DNA of 64,000 nucleotides, from the NCBI GenBank assembly GCA_035593725.1, contig DAOSZN010000006.1:1-64000 (forward strand). Direction: 5' to 3'. The first letter of the stretch is position 1. Each line of letters begins with the position of its first letter. The DNA is from UBA4971 sp029551185. Its GTDB lineage: Bacteria > Bacillota > SHA-98 > UBA4971. The notes beneath the pieces are model-generated. The model ran no database searches. It saw nothing but the letters and a program-made list of their open reading frames with translations, and was not told the DNA's origin. Positions 8,406-16,195 of the stretch are shown one piece after another. Made by a program: the position numbers and the translations under genes.

Positions 8406-9176
8406 CTATATAATGCTATAACCGACTGCTAACTGCTCAGGACCGTCCACGAGAGCATGACCAAACCTTCCGAAAATCGCCACTGAGACTCTTCCTTCCC
8501 CGCGCACCACAGCCATTTTGAAACCGCCGCCCAACCCGGGGTTGCTCATGGAGAGCTGAATAAAGGCATCCCTCACCGCATTGGAGATTGCGATCTTCTC
8601 ACGAGGATCCTCAGAAATTACGCCAAGAGCCGCTGCCGCTGCTATCATGCTTTCCCGCAATTTCGCAGCAAGTCGATCCGCGCTCGCGCCTACCTGCGTG
8701 ATAGCGCCCCTATACCCATAGCTTCGAATCTTGTCCAACCAATATCTTTCATACTCCCTGCTACGGGTCATTGCCAGGTATATTGAGGCAGCTTCCACCG
8801 AGATCTTTGTGACGCCTTCATCCCCTACCATCCCACTGACTATATCCCTGGCAGAGACTACTCCTATCAGATTCCCATCATCATTAACAACAGGCAGACC
8901 GGGTGTGGCAGCGTCCACTAACAAAGAACAGGCCTCTCTTATGCTACAGTCTACTGAAACATTAACGACTTTTGTGTTCATGACGTCTTTGGCGGTCAAA
9001 TGTTCACTGTCAGGCCGGAGAAGGTCCCTATCGCCTATGACCCCGACTACCCGATCTTCTTTCATAACCAATATTACGGTATTGCCACTGTTTAGAAGAA
9101 TTCTCCTAAGTTCTCCTATAGATGTATCAGGCGCGACCATAACAGGATCTTCATTCATGACTTGTCCAACTGTCAC
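8406..9176 (-). CDS. CBS-domain pair fused to a HutP-like domain
   Basis: Residues about 2-112 are two CBS domains (VGQVMNEDPVMVAPDTSI; LTAKDVMNTKVVNVSVDCSI), which usually bind adenine nucleotides. Residues about 135-256 match the HutP fold: GVISEDPREKIAISNAV, GGGFKMAVVRGEGRVSVAIF and the ending LAVGYSII line up with B. subtilis HutP. HutP is an L-histidine and Mg-dependent antiterminator of the hut operon. The three histidines that bind metal and ligand there (His73, His77, His138) are replaced by non-His residues, so histidine sensing is unlikely. GTG at 9176 has GAGGGAGG eight bases upstream; it overlaps the ispDF end by 26 bases. Function unknown; probably regulatory. Confidence 0.75.
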   Translation of the reverse strand: MTVGQVMNEDPVMVAPDTSIGELRRILLNSGNTVILVMKEDRVVGVIGDRDLLRPDSEHLTAKDVMNTKVVNVSVDCSIREACSLLVDAATPGLPVVNDDGNLIGVVSARDIVSGMVGDEGVTKISVEAASIYLAMTRSREYERYWLDKIRSYGYRGAITQVGASADRLAAKLRESMIAAAAALGVISEDPREKIAISNAVRDAFIQLSMSNPGLGGGFKMAVVRGEGRVSVAIFGRFGHALVDGPEQLAVGYSII

Positions 9177-10413
9177 TTGCAATACCTCCCTCGTCACGCG
9201 TCAGGGGTCTCGAAACAAGGCTACATGAAGCAAAACATGCTATCCCCTCACCGGCGCCGATAAACCCCAACCCTTCCATTGTAGTTGCTTTGATACCTAC
9301 ACAACTCTCAGCAATCCCAAGAATGCCACCAATATTCGTTCTCATCTCTTGAGCAAATTCCGATATTCTCGGTCTTTCAGCCAAGACCGTGATATCTACG
9401 TTGCCTACGGCATAGCCTTGACTTTCAGCGCGCTCTCGCACACAAGACAAAATGATTCCACTGGATATTCCTTCATATGATGGATCATCAGAAGGAAACA
9501 TGGCGCCGATATCTCCGAGAGCACAAGCGCCAAGAATCGCATCTGCGATTGCGTGAAGCACAACGTCAGCATCGGAATGACCCAAAAGACCCAACTCAAA
9601 CGGAATATCTACCCCACCCAGTATCAAGCGTCTCCCGGGCACAAGCCTGTGGACATCAAATCCAATCCCTACTCGAACTCTCTGATGTTCCGCGCCGCCG
9701 GAACATAGTATACCATTTTGAACCTTTAATTCGTCTATAGCTAGGTAAGAATCTGCAATCACTAAGTCTTCACGATAAGTAATCTTAATATTATCCAACT
9801 CATCCTCAAGCACTTTAACTTTAACGCCTTTTCTCTCCACAACCATGGAATCGTCAGTTGCAGTAAATCCATCTTGAGCTGCACTTACATATGCAGCTTC
9901 TATTATTTCACGCCGAAAAGCCTGAGGAGTCCTTGCTGCCCGGATTGTGTCACGATCCAGCGTCCGGCCAATATATCCGTCTTCAACCGTTTTAATGGTA
10001 TCTCTCATCGGAACAGATACAATTGCCGCGCCGTACTCCCGTGCAGCTTTTATTGTCGCCTCAATGGTAGACGCACGAACAAGAGGTCTTGCCGAATCAT
10101 GGATTACAACAATTTCACATTTGGGACCAAGGCTCCTCAGCCCACGAAAGACTGATTCCTGCCTAGTCGCTCCCCCGGGAACAACCTCCCTCACCTTAGA
10201 AAACCCGCCCCAAGCCCGAATAAGTGTCCATGTCAAGTCAATTTGTCGGGGATTTGCAATGACTATTACATCATCCACAGCCTCACAGGCTTCAAAAGCG
10301 GAAAGGGTACGGATAAGAACAGGTTTACCTCTAAGTAGCAGGTAAGTCTTATTTTCTTTCATCCTCATTCTTCTTCCGGATCCTGCAGCAGCTATAAGAG
10401 CGCAAACGCTCAC
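9151..10413 (-). CDS. ispDF: Bifunctional IspD/IspF of the MEP isoprenoid pathway
   Basis: Residues 1 to about 230 are IspD (MEP cytidylyltransferase): nucleotide-binding LIAAAGSGRRM at 7-17, HDSARPLVR and DELDNIKITYREDL. Residues 246 onward are IspF (MEcPP synthase): GFDVHRL with metal ligands Asp253 and His255, then GHSDADVVLHAIADA, MFPSDDP and ATTMEGLGFIGAGEG. The two enzymes perform steps 3 and 5 of the pathway. In Bacillus they are separate neighbouring genes; here they are one 420-residue chain. The GTG start has AGGAGG seven bases upstream. The tail after IspF (RPLTRDEGGIASDSWTSHE) is longer than usual and overlaps the next gene. Confidence 0.93.
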   Translation of the reverse strand: MSVCALIAAAGSGRRMRMKENKTYLLLRGKPVLIRTLSAFEACEAVDDVIVIANPRQIDLTWTLIRAWGGFSKVREVVPGGATRQESVFRGLRSLGPKCEIVVIHDSARPLVRASTIEATIKAAREYGAAIVSVPMRDTIKTVEDGYIGRTLDRDTIRAARTPQAFRREIIEAAYVSAAQDGFTATDDSMVVERKGVKVKVLEDELDNIKITYREDLVIADSYLAIDELKVQNGILCSGGAEHQRVRVGIGFDVHRLVPGRRLILGGVDIPFELGLLGHSDADVVLHAIADAILGACALGDIGAMFPSDDPSYEGISSGIILSCVRERAESQGYAVGNVDITVLAERPRISEFAQEMRTNIGGILGIAESCVGIKATTMEGLGFIGAGEGIACFASCSLVSRPLTRDEGGIASDSWTSHE

Positions 10414-10465
10414 TTGCCTACCTCCTGAAACTCTTCCCGTCGTATCCTTTTAATACCCGGACTTC

Positions 10466-11554
10466 TTACGTGCCCCTGGGCCTCGCAAATATCATCCTCC
10501 CGGCAGCAGTCTGAAGCACGCTGGTCACCGCCACCTCTACCTCTGCGCCGATAAAGCGCTTACCACCGTCAACTACCACCATGGTGCCGTCATCCAAATA
10601 TGCTACCCCTTGTCCTGCTTCCTTACCGTCTTTGATGACATACACTGTCATCTCTTCTCCGGGCAACACTACAGGTTTAAGGGCATTAGCCAGCTCATTT
10701 ATGTTCAACACCGGCACGCCTCTCAGCTGGGCTACTTTGTTTAGGTTAAAATCGTTTGTAACAATCTTGCCATTAGTGGATTGGGCCAATTTCAAGAGCC
10801 TTGAATCCACATCAATGCCGTTCCCGACTTCTGTGTCAAGTATATGGATCTGGGCGCCGACTTCCTTTCGCATCTTACCAAGGACATCCAGACCCCTTCT
10901 CCCTCTGTTGCGTTTTAAGGGATCCGCTGAGTCCGCAATGTGTTGTAGTTCTTCCAAGATAAAGGTTGGGACGACAATTGTCCCATCTATGAAGCCGCTT
11001 TTACATATGTCCAGGATTCTACCGTCAATTATCACACTGGTATCGAGTATCTTAGGCGCACACAGACTCTGATGCTTCTGAGACTTGTCACGTTGACCGC
11101 CGACTACCCTTTCTACCGATTTAGGAACAGAAGTAAATAAGTTAAATAGATCCTCTCTCTTCTTAACGGCGACTTGCACACCCAGATAACCCATGAACAG
11201 GGTTAGTCCGATAGGCAGATAAACACCTACATAAGGAATCTGAGAAAACGGAAGGGTAAGCAAGACCGCAATAAGAAGAAAAACGATTGCACCGAAAGCG
11301 CCTGCTACAAGATCCTGCGTGGGCATCTTCTGTAACCTTGCCTCAAGTCCGGAAGCAAGTTTCTGTAAACCTCGAAAGGCCACCGGAAAAACGGACAGTC
11401 CAAAGAGCCCGCCGGCTAAAACTAAGACAACAAACACTGCAATGTTTACGCCCGTTCCGACACCTGTGAGCACAACCCTTGTGAGAAAACGATGAACAAA
11501 AAATCCAATCAATGCACCCAGAGCAAGGGAAACGCCGTTTACCAGCTTATTCAT
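10466..11554 (-). CDS. Membrane PIN/TRAM-domain protein (YacL family)
   Basis: Four hydrophobic segments occupy the first ~140 residues. A PIN nuclease-like domain follows (PKILDTSVIIDGRILDICKSGFIDG, then IVTNDFNLNKVAQLRGVPVLN), with the acidic residues of the PIN site visible. The C-terminus is a TRAM RNA-binding domain (QGVAYLDDGTMVVVDGGKRFIG). This domain order is the YacL family, found beside ispD in most Bacillota; its RNA target is not established. I choose the ATG at 11554 because GAGAGGTGA lies about 11 bases upstream; a GTG at 11569 is the alternative. Confidence 0.88.
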   Translation of the reverse strand: MNKLVNGVSLALGALIGFFVHRFLTRVVLTGVGTGVNIAVFVVLVLAGGLFGLSVFPVAFRGLQKLASGLEARLQKMPTQDLVAGAFGAIVFLLIAVLLTLPFSQIPYVGVYLPIGLTLFMGYLGVQVAVKKREDLFNLFTSVPKSVERVVGGQRDKSQKHQSLCAPKILDTSVIIDGRILDICKSGFIDGTIVVPTFILEELQHIADSADPLKRNRGRRGLDVLGKMRKEVGAQIHILDTEVGNGIDVDSRLLKLAQSTNGKIVTNDFNLNKVAQLRGVPVLNINELANALKPVVLPGEEMTVYVIKDGKEAGQGVAYLDDGTMVVVDGGKRFIGAEVEVAVTSVLQTAAGRMIFARPRGT

Positions 11555-11595
11555 TATCAGGCTTCTCACCTCTCTTTCTCCGGAAACATTTGATA

Positions 11596-11616
11596 GCCCC
11601 CTGGTAAATTGGGGGC
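11596..11616 (-). terminator. Small GC hairpin in leader of PIN/TRAM gene
   Basis: A 6-bp GCCCCC/GGGGGC stem with a 9-base loop, 40 bases before the PIN/TRAM start. No T tract follows. It may attenuate read-through from carD. Confidence 0.3.
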
Positions 11617-11766
11617 ATAAGCGGTGAGATTAACATTGCCTTCCTGGATTTATTATGGGAACTTGACCTCGTCTGTATCCTTATACCATCCGAAACTCCG
11701 AGAGCTCATATCTCAACAAAGGAGAAACTGAGGCGTTCTTCCCTCTTTTAGTGAAACGAAAGACTT

Positions 11767-11787
11767 GTCTTGAGGTTCCCACAAGAC
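11767..11787 (-). terminator. Hairpin after carD, possible terminator
   Basis: Stem GTCTTG/CAAGAC extended by GG/CC across one mismatch, nine bases after the carD stop. Minus-strand downstream sequence AAGTCTTTCGTTTC is moderately T-rich. Confidence 0.4.
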
Positions 11788-11796
11788 TGTTGGGCC

Positions 11797-12279
11797 TTAT
11801 TGAAGGACTTCAGCTATTGCCTTCTCCACTTCCTCTTCATCAACACCTTCAGCAATCACCAGCTCACTGACGAGGATTTGCATTGCATTGTCCAGCATTC
11901 GACGCTCTCCTGTAGACAACCCTTTCTCCTTGTCGCGATAAGCTAAGTTTCTCACTACCTCTGCCACAGCAAAAACGTCGCCGGTTCTGATCTTTTCTAA
12001 GTTAGCTCTGTATCTACGGTTCCAGTTGGATGACATTTTCGTCTTATCGCTGGCCAGGACTTCATAGACCTTCTCAACATCTTCCTTGTCTATTACACCC
12101 CTTAAGCCTACCTCGTCCGCGCTCTCAATGGGAACCATAACCCTCATGTCTCCCATTGGAATCCTGAGGATATAGTACTTCTGTTTTTCACCGAGAATCT
12201 CCCGTTCTTCAACAGCCTCAATAACACCTGCGCCGTGCATAGGGTAGACTACCTTATCACCTAATTCAAACATAGCCAT
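11797..12279 (-). CDS. CarD/CdnL-family RNA polymerase-binding regulator
   Basis: The N-terminal ~60 residues form the CarD/TRCF RNA-polymerase-interaction Tudor-like domain (FELGDKVVYPMHGAGVIEAVEERE). A helical C-terminal domain follows (NWNRRYRANLEKIRTGDVFAVAEVVRNL), which in the mycobacterial and Thermus proteins stabilises the open promoter complex, often at rRNA promoters. I choose the ATG at 12279: GGGGGGAAG stands just upstream, and the longer frame adds residues not typical of the family. 160 residues is the usual length. It is transcribed from its own good promoter, divergent from the small plus-strand gene at 12591. Confidence 0.92.
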   Translation of the reverse strand: MAMFELGDKVVYPMHGAGVIEAVEEREILGEKQKYYILRIPMGDMRVMVPIESADEVGLRGVIDKEDVEKVYEVLASDKTKMSSNWNRRYRANLEKIRTGDVFAVAEVVRNLAYRDKEKGLSTGERRMLDNAMQILVSELVIAEGVDEEEVEKAIAEVLQ

Positions 12280-12407
12280 TACTTCCCCCCAATCATCTAG
12301 ATAGTCATCCGGCACCCCTGATCTCCGCTAAGGGAGGAAAGCTGCCCATTGCCTCGGCATTTGTGAGGTTCATGACCTTCTGATTCTTCTATACTCATAT
12401 ACAATTA

Positions 12408-12437
12408 ATTTTAACATTCATCTGAGTCAGGTGTCAA
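12408..12437 (-). promoter_or_regulatory. Sigma-A promoter of carD
   Basis: Minus strand: perfect -35 TTGACA (12432-12437), 18-base spacer, -10 TAAAAT (12408-12413). It leaves an untranslated leader of about 120 bases before carD. The 311-base divergent region 12280-12590 otherwise holds only the plus-strand promoter. Confidence 0.7.
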
Positions 12438-12499
12438 TTCAGACCCGGCCTCTTCCATTATAGGAATATACTGCAACTTTTCATCAAAGAGTCATGTCG

Positions 12500-12529
12500 T
12501 TGACAACCCTTGAACCCTATCGCTATAAT
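12500..12529 (+). promoter_or_regulatory. Consensus sigma-A promoter of the 12591 gene
   Basis: Plus strand: TTGACA (12500-12505), 18-base spacer, TATAAT (12524-12529). Both boxes match the consensus perfectly, which predicts strong expression of the gene starting 62 bases downstream. Confidence 0.8.
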
Positions 12530-12590
12530 TGAATCATGAGAAACAGTCCAAAACCTCTTTTGAAAATCCTTGAGGCGGGGTGACTTATTT

Positions 12591-12986
12591 ATGGAGCACC
12601 TAGATTGCAATACATTCCAGGAAGCCGTATCTCGTTGCCTCGTCAGACATAAGAGCATTCTTGATTGCACCTCGAAACTGGATGAGGCCAGCGCCCGCGT
12701 TAACCGCGCTATTGCAAAAGCGGTAACCACATGCGGTTGCCTGAAAATCTCTGCAGCCAGGCAGACTTTCCCTTCTTGCGTATCATTCTCAGAGCTTCGC
12801 AATTATACCACATCACACATTGAAGGCTCTCTTTGCCCTGAGTGCCGCGAAGTATTGGAGAGCGAAATCGGACGCACCCTCTTTTACCTGGCAGCCCTAT
12901 GCGACCTGCTTGATCTTGATATTGAAGAAGTCATGGAACAAGAACGAGAGAGATTATCAACACTTGGAATCTTCAATCTCACATAA
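12591..12986 (+). CDS. Conserved small Cys-containing protein, function unknown
   Basis: 131 residues, mostly helical, without signal peptide. It carries a CGC motif (TTCGCLKI), a CPEC motif (GSLCPECREV) and several single Cys, so metal or Fe-S binding is possible. The ending EEVMEQERERLSTLGIFNLT and the FYLAALCDLLDLD helix resemble a short clostridial family often annotated under DUF1573; I am unsure of that name. In clostridia I recall such proteins near disA and carD. The ATG at 12591 has GGGGTGAC upstream. It lies on the opposite strand to its neighbours, behind a consensus promoter, and converges on radA. Confidence 0.7.
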   Translation: MEHLDCNTFQEAVSRCLVRHKSILDCTSKLDEASARVNRAIAKAVTTCGCLKISAARQTFPSCVSFSELRNYTTSHIEGSLCPECREVLESEIGRTLFYLAALCDLLDLDIEEVMEQERERLSTLGIFNLT

Positions 12987-13044
12987 GATACATCACAAAA
13001 TATGGCGTTTGCACCTTGTCACCGACAACATGAAGACTTGCCGG

Positions 13045-14406
13045 TCACCGTTTCATTGCAAAATCCAAAGCTTCACTTATGGTTCTTACCTGCACAATCC
13101 GGAGATTCTCATGATTCGTCAAGAGCCCGGTGTTGGAAGCAGGAATAATGCACTGTTTGAAACCCAACTTAGCAGCTTCAGCAACCCTTGATTCTATACG
13201 ATTGACTGCTCGAATCTCTCCGGAAAGCCCAACCTCTCCAATGATTACAAGATCCTGATGACATAGAGCATTTCGAAAACTCGATGCTATGGCGCAAGCA
13301 ATGGCGAGATCCGTCGATGGCTCATTTAGCCTAACGCCTCCTGCGACACTAACGTAGACGTCACATGATGACAACCCTAACCCGGCACGTTTTTCGAGAA
13401 CAGCAAGAATTATGGCAACCCTGTTTGAATCTACCCCTGTCGCAGTTCGTCTGGGAACACCGAAAGGAGTGCGAGTTGTAAGGGCTTCAACCTCAGCAAG
13501 AATAGGACGTGTTCCTTCAACACTCGCAGTGACACAAGCACCACTAACCATGTGTGACCTACCGGATAGGAAGACTTCTGACGGGTTGCTGATCTCGGAG
13601 AGGCCTGTATCTCGCATTTGAAATACCCCGATTTCATTGGTAGACCCGAATCTGTTTTTTACACATCTTAGAATCCTAAAACTCAGGTGGCGCTCTCCTT
13701 CGAAATAAAGCACAGTATCAACCATATGTTCAAGCACCCTTGGACCTGCTATCGCCCCTTGTTTTGTGACATGTCCCACAATGCAAACTGGGATCTCAAG
13801 CTCCTTTGCCTTTCTCATGAGCCGGCCTGCGCACTCACTCACCTGAGACACGCTTCCCGGCGAGGAACTTAAGTCTTTGGTAAAAACAGTTTGAATCGAG
13901 TCCACAATAACAAGCCCGGGAGATATGCTCTCAATCCAGTGCTCAATTCTTTCCATGTCCACTTCGGACAGAACCAGCAGATTATCAGAGTGAATCCCCA
14001 GTCTGTCCCCCCGAAGTTTGACTTGATTGGAAGACTCTTCCCCTGAGACATATAAGACATGAACATCGCGACTGACAGCTCCGGATACTTGAAGGAGAAG
14101 TGTGGACTTACCTATACCGGGATCCCCTCCGATTAAGACGAGAGACCCGGGGACTATTCCCCCGCCCAGGACTCTGTCGAGTTCAGCGATACCGCTGGTA
14201 AGCCGCGTCGCTCCTCCGCTCTCCAATTCAGTGATGGGACGAGGGGCGCTTCCTATTGAAACATCCCCGAATGGCCTGACAGATTTAGGGCTCTCCATTT
14301 CCTCAATCAGAGAGCCCCATTGGCCGCATGAGGGACATTTCCCAAGCCATCTCGGAGTCTCGTACCCGCAGTCTTTGCATACATACTTCGTCTTTTGCTT
14401 CGCCAT
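13045..14406 (-). CDS. radA: DNA repair protein RadA (Sms)
   Basis: RecA-like motor that extends branch migration during recombination. N-terminal four-Cys zinc finger (residues 10-27: CKDCGY...CPSCGQW), Walker A GGDPGIGKST at 93-102, the RadA-specific KNRFGSTNEIG motif near residue 250, and a C-terminal Lon-protease-like domain (VYVSVAGGVRLNEPSTDLAIA). Length 453 is normal. In most Bacillota disA follows radA; here the next gene is the plus-strand Cys protein and disA is not in the window. Confidence 0.95.
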   Translation of the reverse strand: MAKQKTKYVCKDCGYETPRWLGKCPSCGQWGSLIEEMESPKSVRPFGDVSIGSAPRPITELESGGATRLTSGIAELDRVLGGGIVPGSLVLIGGDPGIGKSTLLLQVSGAVSRDVHVLYVSGEESSNQVKLRGDRLGIHSDNLLVLSEVDMERIEHWIESISPGLVIVDSIQTVFTKDLSSSPGSVSQVSECAGRLMRKAKELEIPVCIVGHVTKQGAIAGPRVLEHMVDTVLYFEGERHLSFRILRCVKNRFGSTNEIGVFQMRDTGLSEISNPSEVFLSGRSHMVSGACVTASVEGTRPILAEVEALTTRTPFGVPRRTATGVDSNRVAIILAVLEKRAGLGLSSCDVYVSVAGGVRLNEPSTDLAIACAIASSFRNALCHQDLVIIGEVGLSGEIRAVNRIESRVAEAAKLGFKQCIIPASNTGLLTNHENLRIVQVRTISEALDFAMKR

Positions 14407-14467
14407 TCGTTTCCTTCCCGTCCATGTGTTGACACAAAGCCAAAGTCCCTTATAAGGTCACTTATAC

Positions 14468-15532
14468 TTAGTGAGACTTGCAGATAGCTTGCGCAAAATC
14501 TAAAGGAGCAACCCCAGGAGATTCAATAGATAGGTCTCGGTACACTCGGGATATTGCCTCTTCGATATCAGAGATGTCCCGGCGCACTCCGACGAGGGTC
14601 TCTTCAATATCACTGAGGCGGTCCTTTGGATAGAAGGTGAAATCCCCGGAAATGGATATGTCACTAATGATATCTCCTTGAACTATATGAGTTACAGTTA
14701 TCAGCCCGCCTGGGGCCTTGTAACTCCTCTCTGAGACCTGGGCCCCTGATGTGATCTTAACTTTCATGTAACCCTCATCACCATCTGCCGGATCTCGCCT
14801 TCTGAAGAGGAAATCGTCGGACATCATTTCTTTCTCCAGATCACAGGCTTTCTCATAAACGTCACGCTCTAGGTTAACTTCTTCCAATGCGCCCAGTCTC
14901 TGAGCGAAATTCCTAATAAGCAAGTCCTCAACTTCCCTTCGGGGAGGCATTGTTCCGGTCTCCTTAAGCACACTGGATACATTGTCCTCCAGAGACTTAT
15001 GGACTTTATCACGAAACTTCTCGCTGGGCACCTTAAGTATGTTAGCCATCTCCCTGGAATCAAAGTCTAAGATGATATTGCCTACAAATACCACACACTC
15101 GCCTATGTCAGCCCCGCCTAACCCTGATACCTTACGGCCTTCCTCTGTCACTACGTCATTTACCGGTCTAAAAGATGCGCTGACTCCGAGTTGGCGATAT
15201 GTCTCAACGCACGGACCGGCAATAAGTTCATACAAGGACGAAATTCTCCGAGGAAAATCAGGATTGTCCCGCCTGACAATGAATTGAAAGAAAACCTGAT
15301 TTCTATCGAGGAGTGTAGTCCCTCCCCCAATTTCTCTACGCATCACTGATATGCCGTTCTTGCGGCAATACTCCAAGTCCACTGCCTTGTTAGCATCTTG
15401 GAAGTACCCTACGCTGACAATCGTATGAACAGGTGAGACCAAAATGAGAGCCTCGTGACCCATCTTAGCTAACGCATGAAAAATGAGCATTGACATTTGC
15501 CCCTCTAAACATCCTAGGCGATACACTTTCAC
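14468..15532 (-). CDS. Lipoate-protein ligase A family protein
   Basis: The N-terminal ~250 residues are the LplA/LipM fold: REIGGGTTLLDRNQVFFQF (RRxxGGG-type loop), then GRKVSGLGGADIGECVVFVGNI, which contains the conserved active-site Lys. Such enzymes attach lipoate or octanoate to E2 and GcvH subunits. Residues about 260-354 form a domain like the LplA C-terminal one (YMKVKITSGAQVSERSYKAPGGLITV). The GTG start has AGGGGG nine bases upstream. It is followed by radA and preceded by the DUF1893 gene. Whether it is ligase, amidotransferase or octanoyltransferase cannot be told. Confidence 0.8.
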   Translation of the reverse strand: MKVYRLGCLEGQMSMLIFHALAKMGHEALILVSPVHTIVSVGYFQDANKAVDLEYCRKNGISVMRREIGGGTTLLDRNQVFFQFIVRRDNPDFPRRISSLYELIAGPCVETYRQLGVSASFRPVNDVVTEEGRKVSGLGGADIGECVVFVGNIILDFDSREMANILKVPSEKFRDKVHKSLEDNVSSVLKETGTMPPRREVEDLLIRNFAQRLGALEEVNLERDVYEKACDLEKEMMSDDFLFRRRDPADGDEGYMKVKITSGAQVSERSYKAPGGLITVTHIVQGDIISDISISGDFTFYPKDRLSDIEETLVGVRRDISDIEEAISRVYRDLSIESPGVAPLDFAQAICKSH

Positions 15533-15546
15533 GAAAGGTTACCCCC

Positions 15547-15993
15547 TTACTGTTTAGCGCTTGTTATTAGGGAATCAACGAGAGCCTGAAACACCTCATC
15601 GGGAGACTTGAGAATCTCTGTCATCTTCTCGAAAGGACATATATCTGTACCTTGTCTGTTGAGAATATGTGGGGTTCTTTCATCAGCGATTAGCTTTATG
15701 TTGGCTGATTGGAGTTCCGCAACTGCCGAATCAGAGACTATGCGAGTGTATGCTGCAGCAGCCTTCGAGTAGATGCATAACATAGCGGAAGCCCGCCCCA
15801 TCACGCGATCACCGATAACAGCTCCGTGGAGCTTTTCTCCAAGGTCTGTAACTGCCTGCACAAAGGGACGGACACCTCGATCTTCCGCCTGTATGAGGAC
15901 TTTTCCCTCTTTAATTGCTACAAGTCCCATGCCATTTTCGCTGATAATCTTTCGTGCGAGTCGAATGTCATCTTCTATCTGATGTCTGCTCAT
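15547..15993 (-). CDS. DUF1893 domain protein, function unknown
   Basis: 148-residue cytosolic protein. The core (MGLVAIKEGKVLIQAEDRGVRPFVQAV, KLHGAVIGDRVMGRASAMLCIYS) matches the DUF1893 family, related in fold to cytidine-deaminase-like proteins. I see no catalytic zinc motif. It ends 14 bases before the lipoate-ligase-like gene, so the two are probably one transcript. A 7-bp perfect palindrome (GATTCTT-C-AAGAATC, 16040-16054) lies about 50 bases upstream and could be an operator. Confidence 0.75.
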   Translation of the reverse strand: MSRHQIEDDIRLARKIISENGMGLVAIKEGKVLIQAEDRGVRPFVQAVTDLGEKLHGAVIGDRVMGRASAMLCIYSKAAAAYTRIVSDSAVAELQSANIKLIADERTPHILNRQGTDICPFEKMTEILKSPDEVFQALVDSLITSAKQ

Positions 15994-16092
15994 ATCTACG
16001 ACCGTCCTTACAGCATAAAGCGCCTGATACTATCCATCAGATTCTTCAAGAATCGTTCAATTCCTTTTACCTAAAAGAATGAACAGGGTTCT

Positions 16093-16154
16093 AAAATGCA
16101 GCCGGCGCCTTACTTAGGCTGTCTTCCGACAAGCCTCAACCTAAAGGCGCCGGC
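16093..16154 (-). terminator. Rho-independent terminator of the ctsR-clpC operon
   Basis: Outer stem GCCGGCGCCTT (16101-16111) pairs perfectly with 16144-16154. A nested stem AGGCT/AGCCT lies inside, and the minus-strand sequence then reads TGCATTTT. It begins about 40 bases after the clpC stop. Confidence 0.8.
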
Positions 16155-16195
16155 CTGTAGCAAGCATTCTATAATCAGGCTTAGTCAGCTACCTC

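Noticed and set aside
16040..16054. GATTCTT-C-AAGAATC palindrome as a LexA or heat-shock site
   Set aside because: It does not match the Bacillota LexA box or CIRCE; kept only as a remark under the DUF1893 gene.
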